Origin: a virus
DNA length: 22,713 nt
IMG/VR virus record: IMGVR_UViG_3300030101_003109
Location: 1 to 22,713 of that record
Reading direction: 5' to 3' (one strand)
The notes under the pieces were generated by a model that saw only the letters and a program-made list of their open reading frames with translations, was not told the origin of the DNA and ran no database searches. Position numbers and translations under genes: made by a program. Below, piece by piece: positions 18,093 through 22,713 of the stretch. Every line of letters starts with the position of its first letter. Position 1 is the stretch's first letter.

Positions 18093-18367
18093 TACTTAGA
18101 TCTGCCTTCTGCGAATCCTTTAAAAGCTTTTTTCTCTGTCTTTTCAGATGTCTTGCCCTCAAGCAAGTTTTCTTCTTCTTGGATTCTATTAAGTATTTCA
18201 AACGCATCAAATATAGCTAATTTTTTAGTAGCTGCTGCATTTTTTAATCTATCAGCTGATATATCATCGTCAGAATCTACAATAGCTTCTCTAGCTACTT
18301 TTATAAGCTCTTCAACTGCTTTATGCCCAGCTTGGATTATACTCTTCTTCGTTTCCTTGATATTCAT
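18092..18367 (-). CDS. Putative terminase small subunit
   Basis: I place the start at 18367, giving 91 aa beginning MNIKETKKSIIQAGHKAVEE. An in-frame ATG at 18418 would add 17 residues and lengthen the overlap with the upstream gene from 47 to 98 nt. The product is helical and charged, with a central ADRLKNAAATKKLAIFDAFE stretch. I recall this from small proteins directly upstream of large terminases in related phages, where it would recognise the packaging start and regulate the motor. Its position (a 1-nt TAATG overlap with the large-subunit gene) and size support the call. No clear helix-turn-helix is seen, so the assignment is mainly contextual. Confidence 0.65.
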   Translation of the reverse strand: MNIKETKKSIIQAGHKAVEELIKVAREAIVDSDDDISADRLKNAAATKKLAIFDAFEILNRIQEEENLLEGKTSEKTEKKAFKGFAEGRSK

Positions 18368-18902
18368 ATTTAATTGTAATAAAATTTGATAAAACTCTGT
18401 ATAGTCTTTCGTTATCAACTATAAATTCATATTTACTGTTTGGTCTAACGCCAACTAAATCGTTAACATTTACAGTGCCATCAGAATATTTTACAATACC
18501 TTGTAATGGCTTTTCAGTTTCAATATTAAACTGATCCACCGCTTTCAAAGGCTTTACAAAACAATAACCTTTTGGAGCTACCCAGTATTTATTTCTTTTG
18601 TATAAAAATATTTGATCTTTATTTATAAAATAAGTGTTTTCGTTAAAATAGCTTTTACTATTACGCTCTACACCTTTCATATCGTGCCATCTTCTAAAAA
18701 CATTATGATGCACTATAACTGTATCACCAGGTTTTACATCTGTATTACCAATAATAGGTGTTGATATAACTATTGCTTCTCTATTTACATATTGATGATT
18801 AAAGATCTCAGTGTTAATTATTAACTCTGAGTCTCCAACTTTTTTAGTATTATTATATCTTTTTCCTTTTGGTTTTACAACAAAGTTGTAAACGCTTTTC
18901 AT
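18321..18902 (-). CDS. Putative tandem GroES-like (double Cpn10-fold) protein
   Basis: The 193-aa product is beta-rich and appears to hold two similar halves. The first (about 26-102) has REAIVISTPI, then TDVKPGDTVIVHHN (54-67), then YFINKDQIFLYK (91-102). This is the order of a GroES subunit: a conserved strand, a Lys-x-Gly-Asp-x-Val turn, and a closing strand ending at a Asp-x-Ile motif. The second (about 112-180) repeats the order with CFVKPL, VNVNDLVGVRPN, YEFIVDNERLYRV and FITIKY. The two could form one subunit with two Cpn10-like domains, perhaps a folding cap for phage proteins. I infer this by pattern only; no long exact motif proves it. It overlaps the 73-aa gene by 1 nt (TAATG) and runs 47 nt into the small-terminase gene. 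A structural protein with two beta-barrels is the main alternative. Confidence 0.6.
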   Translation of the reverse strand: MKSVYNFVVKPKGKRYNNTKKVGDSELIINTEIFNHQYVNREAIVISTPIIGNTDVKPGDTVIVHHNVFRRWHDMKGVERNSKSYFNENTYFINKDQIFLYKRNKYWVAPKGYCFVKPLKAVDQFNIETEKPLQGIVKYSDGTVNVNDLVGVRPNSKYEFIVDNERLYRVLSNFITIKYEYQGNEEEYNPSWA

Positions 18903-19123
18903 TAGTACTCTAAGTTATATTCTACAGAAACAGCCATGTTTTTATTAAAGTCTTTCCATGGTAATACATCTTTTTTCTTTTTAATATAAATAGAATATTT
19001 ATCATCTTCTTCTATTATATTACAAATAGTATGTCCACCGTAAACCTCTTGTCCAACAGCGTAGTGCATAGCGTCGTTTTTGTAGTCTTTACCTATACTT
19101 ATCTTACGAATTAACTTTGACAT
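18902..19123 (-). CDS. Small conserved phage protein of unknown function
   Basis: The 73-aa product contains ISIGKDYKNDAMHYAVGQ (8-25), a Gly-Gly-His turn and a C-terminal PWKDFNKNMAVSVEYNLEY (55-73). I recall this combination from small conserved proteins upstream of the terminase in marine phages, with no known role. It has no membrane segment or cysteine pairs beyond a single Cys. Its start overlaps the previous gene by 20 nt and its stop overlaps the next start by 1 nt, so translation is probably coupled. The tight clustering and conserved-looking core argue for a real gene. Confidence 0.75.
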   Translation of the reverse strand: MSKLIRKISIGKDYKNDAMHYAVGQEVYGGHTICNIIEEDDKYSIYIKKKKDVLPWKDFNKNMAVSVEYNLEY

Positions 19124-19385
19124 CGTCTTTGTAATTAATTTTACCTGTTTGAATATCTATATCATAAGTACCATAGTCTTTTTCAAACTCAGCTTGTAAT
19201 ACACTTAATTGATCTCTGTTTCCAGCTATTTGATGTAATAGCTCATGTTTTTTAACTTCCATTGAACCAATTTCTAACTGTGCTCTATTTATACCGTTTA
19301 CAGTGTTTTGAACTTTTTTTAATTGTTCATCTGTTATTTTTTCTGCTTTTTGTTTTAAGTCTACTATTTTTTCTTTTTTTGCCAT
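19104..19385 (-). CDS. Small coiled-coil protein of unknown function
   Basis: The 93-aa product is mainly helical from about 5 to 70, with heptad-like spacing and a Lys/Glu-rich start, and ends with EKDYGTYDIDIQTGKINYKD (68-87). The helix plus the YGTYDI-type tail recurs, as I recall, in small uncharacterised proteins of related phages upstream of the packaging genes. No catalytic or membrane motif is seen. A chaperone-like, adaptor or core protein is possible, but nothing in the sequence decides. Its ATG follows an A/T-only stretch of about 34 nt with a 9-nt direct repeat (TTAATTTAA, plus 19391-19409). Confidence 0.72.
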   Translation of the reverse strand: MAKKEKIVDLKQKAEKITDEQLKKVQNTVNGINRAQLEIGSMEVKKHELLHQIAGNRDQLSVLQAEFEKDYGTYDIDIQTGKINYKDDVKVNS

Positions 19386-19419
19386 TTTATTTAATTTAAG
19401 TTAATTTAATATTTATATT

Positions 19420-20169
19420 TTATGATATATATTCTTGTGACCAAGTGTTTATTAAGCCTCTTTCAGTGCTTGTTAACTGTCTATCCCAAACAACAAGTTG
19501 TTTTAACGCACCAGTAAGAGTATCTGTAGTTGCTCTTCTTCCAAATTGTTCTATTACAAAGTCGTTTCCAGCACTTGTTTCAGTGTCAGCTTGTGCTGTG
19601 TTGTTTATAAATAATGTTAAATTACCAGAATCATCACAAGTTAACATTACAGACACAAAGTCATCATCGGTTAAAGCGCTATCAAGATCAAAAGTTCTTG
19701 CTTGATTACCTGCTTTAACAGTAAATGAATCCGCAGCATTATGTCTAAAAAAGTTAGCACTATCGTCTGGATCACCATACAAAGCCTGTTGAGCACCATT
19801 CCAGTCGGTAGCTGAGTATATACCCATTATAGTCCAACCGCCAACGCTAGTGTCTAATGTTAATTGTATATCAGACCCTGAAGAAGCGGCATCTTTAAAT
19901 TCAAAAGCATTTGAACCACCAGTTCCTATACCATTTACACCAGCTGGTGTTCCCGCAATTAAAGATGTATTTGCTGAAACAGATGGTATTGCAAACAAAT
20001 TACCAGATCCTGAATAATGAGCAGCTTGCCAAGATGTAATGTTTCCTTTATTTGAGCTAACATTTTGTTCAGAGTCAAACCAAAACACTATATCATCTAT
20101 ACTTGTAGGCGTAAATGGTAATTCTTCAGTGACACCACCTTTTGTTATACTATTTCCTAAGCCTAACAT
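19420..20169 (-). CDS. LamG/ConA-like lectin-fold virion protein
   Basis: The 249-aa product begins MLGLGNSITKGG and continues with SIDDIVFWFDSEQNVSS (23-39). The rest is a predicted beta sandwich with the strand order of a concanavalin A-like/LamG domain, closing with GNLTLFINNTAQ, then LTGALKQLVVWDRQLTSTER (218-237) and an INTWSQEYIS helix. Such domains bind glycans in many proteins, so it could be a head fibre, decoration or receptor-contact protein. I recall similar proteins with the same GLGNS-TKGG start in marine phages. Its ATG overlaps the stop of the preceding gene by 1 nt (TAATG). No signal peptide or catalytic residues are seen; carbohydrate binding is inferred from fold. Confidence 0.72.
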   Translation of the reverse strand: MLGLGNSITKGGVTEELPFTPTSIDDIVFWFDSEQNVSSNKGNITSWQAAHYSGSGNLFAIPSVSANTSLIAGTPAGVNGIGTGGSNAFEFKDAASSGSDIQLTLDTSVGGWTIMGIYSATDWNGAQQALYGDPDDSANFFRHNAADSFTVKAGNQARTFDLDSALTDDDFVSVMLTCDDSGNLTLFINNTAQADTETSAGNDFVIEQFGRRATTDTLTGALKQLVVWDRQLTSTERGLINTWSQEYIS

Positions 20170-20540
20170 TATATACCTACGTAAGCTATTACTCTACCTG
20201 AAGCTAATTTAAAACCAGTCCACCTACCGTATATAGTTACACCTTTTGGAAAAGTCTCACTATCAACAACATCACCACCATCAGCGTCAATATCTGTACT
20301 GTTACCATCTGAGCTAGGAAAGTTTTGTGCTTCAGCAGGAACTAAACCAGTAGCACCACTATCAAACACTGTGTCTTCTAAAAATGTTATTGCTACAAAA
20401 ACTTTTGTAATTCTATTTACGTTTGAAGCTGGAGTTGCATCAGTATCGTCTCCACCTATTATTGTTATAGCTTCTGTGCCAGCAACGTGTATACTACCTA
20501 GTTGACCAAAAGCGTAATCTGTTGGATCTTTAAATGCCAT
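20169..20540 (-). CDS. Probable small virion surface protein
   Basis: The 123-aa product is Gly/Asp/Thr/Ser-rich, acidic and beta-predicted, with no membrane segment. It starts MAFKDPTDYAFGQLGSIHVA and ends with a conserved-looking YGRWTGFKLASGRVIAYVGI segment (104-123). The composition (low Lys, many Asp, Thr and Val) resembles secreted or capsid-surface proteins. It overlaps the LamG-like gene by 1 nt, so the two are probably translated together and may act in the same external structure, for instance as a fibre base. The function is inferred from composition and neighbour only. Confidence 0.68.
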   Translation of the reverse strand: MAFKDPTDYAFGQLGSIHVAGTEAITIIGGDDTDATPASNVNRITKVFVAITFLEDTVFDSGATGLVPAEAQNFPSSDGNSTDIDADGGDVVDSETFPKGVTIYGRWTGFKLASGRVIAYVGI

Positions 20541-20544
20541 AATT

Positions 20545-20931
20545 TTATTTTTTTACTTTTTCTAGTGATCTACCGCCAAAATAAGCGCCGATCACAGTTA
20601 TTAATACTAATTGCAAAAGATCAATATAAGAATCTTTTACGTTAAATTTTATTGCACCAGCATCTATAAATATTAATAGCATGGTGCATACTATTAAAAA
20701 TATCAATACCATTGGCCTAACATTTTTACTAAGCCATGAATCTGATTTTAAATCTGCTTGCCAGCGAGACGTTATATTCTTTTCCATTTCTATCTCGTAG
20801 TTAGCAAGTAGTTCTTTTATTTTTCTTTCAGCTTCTAGTTTCTCTTCTTTTGAAGTATGTAGTTTATCTATAACTCCACCTACATTTTTTACTAAATCAG
20901 CAGCTCCACCAGACAATAGTTTACTTAACAT
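20545..20931 (-). CDS. Holin-like membrane protein (3TM/GTA-holin type)
   Basis: The 128-aa product has an amphipathic start, a charged helical stretch (28-58), a WLSKNVRP motif (66-73), and two hydrophobic segments (about 72-91 and 103-121), ending in a basic tail. The Trp-Leu-Ser-Lys-Asn-x-Arg-Pro pattern before the first membrane segment is characteristic, as I recall, of the GTA_holin_3TM family, whose members make membrane lesions for lysis. The N-terminal amphipathic helix may count as a third segment. The gene follows a second small membrane-protein gene by 1 nt and lies near an HExxH protein, a possible lysis cluster. A recognisable endolysin is not in the window. Confidence 0.78.
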   Translation of the reverse strand: MLSKLLSGGAADLVKNVGGVIDKLHTSKEEKLEAERKIKELLANYEIEMEKNITSRWQADLKSDSWLSKNVRPMVLIFLIVCTMLLIFIDAGAIKFNVKDSYIDLLQLVLITVIGAYFGGRSLEKVKK

Positions 20932-20932
20932 A

Positions 20933-21166
20933 TTATTTACTTTTTACTTTTTCAAACGCACTAATACCAAAACACCCTAATGTTACTAAAACAAAAGAGT
21001 TATATATAGTGTCATTAATAACTAACTCTCCATCTCCTACGTAACCCATAAAAGCTATACCAGTAACTAAATCAGCTATAGCAAATAATACCATTACAGT
21101 AAAAGATATAAAACCAACTATATTCTTTTCGTTTATGTTATTTTTATCTTTAAATATTTTCCACAT
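20933..21166 (-). CDS. Small two-TM membrane protein
   Basis: I choose the start at 21166 (77 aa, MWKIFKDKNN). It lies 1 nt after the preceding stop codon, the same TAATATG spacing seen at 20931. An in-frame ATG at 21250 would add 28 residues and overlap the metallopeptidase-like gene by 83 nt. The protein has hydrophobic segments at about 15-37 and 55-72 and a basic C-terminus (FEKVKSK), similar to that of the downstream holin-like protein (LEKVKK). The organisation fits a holin partner or antiholin. No family motif is certain. Confidence 0.66.
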   Translation of the reverse strand: MWKIFKDKNNINEKNIVGFISFTVMVLFAIADLVTGIAFMGYVGDGELVINDTIYNSFVLVTLGCFGISAFEKVKSK

Positions 21167-21167
21167 A

Positions 21168-21602
21168 TTATACTGTTCCGTTGTCGTTTCCATTATTAGC
21201 ATCGTTTTCCCATGGAAAACCTGTATCTCCTGCTTCTTTCCATACGCCATCTACTAGTATAGAGTCAACACCGTTTACATCTTTTCTAGGAAAATACTCT
21301 CCATTGTAAGTTACACTATCATCAGTGTAAGATAGCTTACCAAGTTTCATGTCTGTAGAGTGTCTCATCTCGTGGTTTAACACTTGACGATAATCTTCAC
21401 TACCTGGCGCTATGTCTTCATTTATATATATAGTACCATCCATATTAGCTTCACCTAAAACTCCTTCATCTAAAGGTACTCTTATAACAGGTGTACCAGG
21501 TACAGAACCATCTTCACCGGCTTGCTGACCAAAACGTAGTTTAGTTTTGATTTCACCACCGACAGCATAATTACCTCTTTCTTTACCTAGTTTAAATCCC
21601 AT
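21168..21602 (-). CDS. HExxH-motif protein, putative zinc metallopeptidase
   Basis: The 144-aa product contains HEMRHSTD (77-84). His77, Glu78 and His81 match the HExxH zinc-binding/catalytic signature, and Asp84 is a candidate third ligand in an HExxHxxD arrangement. The start MGFKLGKERGNYAVGGEIKT and a VLGEANMDGTIYIN segment (48-61) are familiar to me from uncharacterised marine-phage proteins, but no activity is established that I know of. It has no signal peptide or cysteine pair. Its start overlaps the winged-helix gene's stop by 1 nt. Beside membrane-protein genes it might act in lysis; as a late gene it might also process virion proteins. Both are inferences, and the HExxH pattern alone can occur by chance. 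Confidence 0.7.
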   Translation of the reverse strand: MGFKLGKERGNYAVGGEIKTKLRFGQQAGEDGSVPGTPVIRVPLDEGVLGEANMDGTIYINEDIAPGSEDYRQVLNHEMRHSTDMKLGKLSYTDDSVTYNGEYFPRKDVNGVDSILVDGVWKEAGDTGFPWENDANNGNDNGTV

Positions 21603-22042
21603 TATCTATCTTTATCTTTTATCATATCATCTATAGCTTTATTGTAAACTTTATCTGTATATGATTTGTTATTATAAAAAATACTTCTTTCTGATGTAGG
21701 TAAATCTTCTTCACCTAAAAGTATTCTATATATTCTACTTATCATTTGTGAACATTTAAAAGATGTTTTAAATACTGAGTACATTATAGTAGTTCTGTTT
21801 CTATGTCTCCAAGTATCTATCCAACCATCTTTTCTTAATCTGTCCCACCTTGTCTTATCCCATGAATAAGTGTAAACTCCATCCATAAAATCTTTTCGTG
21901 TAAATCTTCTTTTACAATCTAAATAAATTAATAATTCTAAATCTGCATCTTTTAACCCGTAAGTTTTACAGACCCACTTTCTAGTGAGCCTGTAATACTT
22001 AAGGATATTTAATTCACGCAGATCCTGCGCAGTTAATCTCAT
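21602..22042 (-). CDS. Putative winged-helix DNA-binding protein
   Basis: The 146-aa product is basic and mostly helical. The core LELLIYLDCKRRFTRKDFMD (35-54) is followed by YSWDKTRWDRLRKDGWIDTW (59-78) and an Arg-rich stretch RHRNRTTIMYSVF (79-91). This resembles a helix-turn-helix and wing as found in MarR-like regulators. A C-terminal helical tail has SYTDKVYNKAIDDMIKDKD. I recall similar phage proteins annotated as unknown. It could control late transcription or bind phage DNA in packaging, so a small-terminase role cannot be fully excluded. It begins 6 nt after the previous gene and overlaps the next start by 1 nt. Confidence 0.65.
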   Translation of the reverse strand: MRLTAQDLRELNILKYYRLTRKWVCKTYGLKDADLELLIYLDCKRRFTRKDFMDGVYTYSWDKTRWDRLRKDGWIDTWRHRNRTTIMYSVFKTSFKCSQMISRIYRILLGEEDLPTSERSIFYNNKSYTDKVYNKAIDDMIKDKDR

Positions 22043-22048
22043 TCAAGA

Positions 22049-22468
22049 TTAGTCAGTAGCAGTTTTATGCTCCACAACGTGTATACCAGAAACACCAGTA
22101 ATACCATTTCCTGTTACAGCATCAAAAACGTCAATCATACCACTAATATGAGGTTGACCATAGATCTTGTTTATTAAATCTGTCATGGCTGCTTTTTGAG
22201 TATTAACAGCTGTAAGATCTAAAACAACAACATCACAGTGGTCACCATCAGCGTTTACAGTAGCATCAGGTGCACCAGCAGGTACAACACCTTTTGGAGT
22301 AAAAAACAAACTCAGTCTATCTGTGTCACCAGTAACAACACCACCTAAAGCAGCATCACCAGCGCACATACCTCTTAAAGCGCTAGCTGGATAACAAGTA
22401 GACCCATTAGCTGCATCATCATCGTTGCCAATAGTAGCGTCTTTTCTAAAATACAAATATCTTTCCAT
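22049..22468 (-). CDS. Conserved phage protein of unknown function
   Basis: The 139-aa product starts MERYLYFRKDATIGNDDDAA and continues with LRGMCAGDAALGGVVTGDTD (31-50), then LSLFFTPKG (52-60). A VVVLDLTA strand and a helix lead to a C-terminal ISGIHVVEHKT-like end. It is Ala/Gly/Asp/Val-rich and beta-alpha mixed, with no membrane or enzyme motif. I recall the ERYLYFR-NDDD-NGS pattern from small late proteins of related marine phages, without a function. Its composition would suit a virion surface component. The ATG follows a 72-nt gap with A/C-rich coding-strand sequence. Confidence 0.72.
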   Translation of the reverse strand: MERYLYFRKDATIGNDDDAANGSTCYPASALRGMCAGDAALGGVVTGDTDRLSLFFTPKGVVPAGAPDATVNADGDHCDVVVLDLTAVNTQKAAMTDLINKIYGQPHISGMIDVFDAVTGNGITGVSGIHVVEHKTATD

Positions 22469-22540
22469 TTTAAAATTTGTTTTAAGTTAATAATTAGGTT
22501 AATTGTTTTTGGGTTTAGGTTTATTGTTTATGGTTTGGGC
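22469..22540. other. Intergenic spacer with strand-asymmetric G/T-rich plus strand
   Basis: The spacer between the co-chaperonin-like gene and the 139-aa gene has almost no C on the plus strand and clustered G-runs (22511-22513, 22518-22519, 22532-22533, 22537-22539). The transcribed strand is correspondingly A/C-rich and unstructured. No promoter consensus or terminator hairpin is visible. A weak two-layer G-quadruplex on the plus strand is conceivable. Confidence 0.4.
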
Positions 22541-22713
22541 TTAATCTACTAGAACAACATCTCTGTCTTGAATAACTCTATAAAGAGTATCTTTCCATGA
22601 TATGTCGTGTCCAGCATGTTTATCATAATATATCGTATCTCCATCTTTTAAACCTTCCACAAGATTTCCACACGATATTATTTTTGCTTTTAAGTACCTA
22701 TTGTCAACATCGG
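22541..22713 (-). CDS. GroES/Cpn10-like co-chaperonin (5' part outside the window)
   Basis: The frame enters from the right edge and ends at the stop at 22541-22543, giving the last 56 residues. They show KIISCGNLVEGLKDGDTIYY (10-29), then DKHAGHDISW and YRVIQDRDVVLVD. This is the C-terminal pattern of GroES: a strand, a Lys-x-Gly-Asp-x-Val/Ile turn, a Tyr-x-Lys-x-Ala-Gly segment, and a closing strand with Asp-Val before the last residues. Phage co-chaperonins such as T4 gp31 replace host GroES in capsid folding, so a role with the capsid protein is plausible. The N-terminal mobile loop that would bind GroEL lies outside the window. Confidence 0.82.
   Translation of the reverse strand, partial: DVDNRYLKAKIISCGNLVEGLKDGDTIYYDKHAGHDISWKDTLYRVIQDRDVVLVD

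Noticed and set aside
18092-18418. Longer start (18418) for the putative small terminase
   Set aside because: It adds 17 residues that look like out-of-frame coding of the upstream gene; the ATG at 18367 precedes the familiar N-terminus.
19386-19419. Promoter in the A/T-only gap with a 9-nt direct repeat
   Set aside because: No recognisable -10/-35 or Bacteroidota-type TTTG and TAnnTTTG pair was found, and the sequence is too simple for the repeat to be meaningful.
20933-21250. Longer start (21250) for the two-TM protein
   Set aside because: It would overlap the HExxH gene by 83 nt; the ATG at 21166 sits 1 nt after that gene's stop, the spacing used by its neighbour.
1-22713. CRISPR array, tRNA, rRNA or insertion sequence
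   Set aside because: No regularly spaced repeats, cloverleaf, rRNA core sequence or transposase-like frame was seen.

Overview
The window reads as one co-directional late-gene block of a tailed bacteriophage (or a prophage or metagenomic phage contig). Every convincing gene lies on the minus strand, so the genome is transcribed from about position 22713 towards 1. By eye the DNA is A+T-rich, genes are packed with 1-nt stop/start overlaps or gaps of a few bases, and there are no rRNA, tRNA, IS or CRISPR signatures. Gene content and order (small terminase candidate, large terminase, portal, acidic scaffold-like protein, HK97-type major capsid protein, a conserved unknown, two neck/ring proteins, a giant tail-hub protein) match short-tailed phages related to the crAss-like lineage and to its environmental, marine relatives. 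Start codons are preceded by A/T-rich leaders without a Shine-Dalgarno sequence. That fits a Bacteroidota host, but host and habitat are inferences.

Layout in transcription order (high to low coordinates). 22713-22541: 3' end of a GroES/Cpn10-like co-chaperonin. 22468-19104: small accessory genes, namely a conserved unknown, a predicted winged-helix protein, a small protein with an HExxH zinc-protease motif, a two-TM membrane protein, a holin-like membrane protein, a probable surface protein, a LamG/ConA-like protein and a coiled-coil protein. 19123-18321: a small conserved protein and a 193-aa protein that looks like two fused GroES-like folds. 18367-15879: the packaging motor. 15876-10771: portal, scaffold and major capsid protein. 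A strong intrinsic terminator with a UUCG loop follows the capsid gene. 10700-1: conserved unknown, two ring/adaptor proteins, the 2385-aa tail nozzle/hub protein, and two small conserved proteins, the last cut by the window edge.

The genes form one programme. The portal, scaffold and capsid proteins build the procapsid, probably helped by phage co-chaperonins. The terminase fills it, the ring proteins and giant nozzle close it as a short tail, and the membrane proteins (perhaps with the HExxH protein) could act in lysis. The least explained parts are the putative double-GroES protein, the HExxH protein beside the membrane genes, the nozzle's long Pro/Ser/Thr- and Gln-rich tail, a duplicated AT-rich leader flanking the scaffold/capsid pair, and a GC-rich alternative hairpin upstream of the first ring-protein gene.
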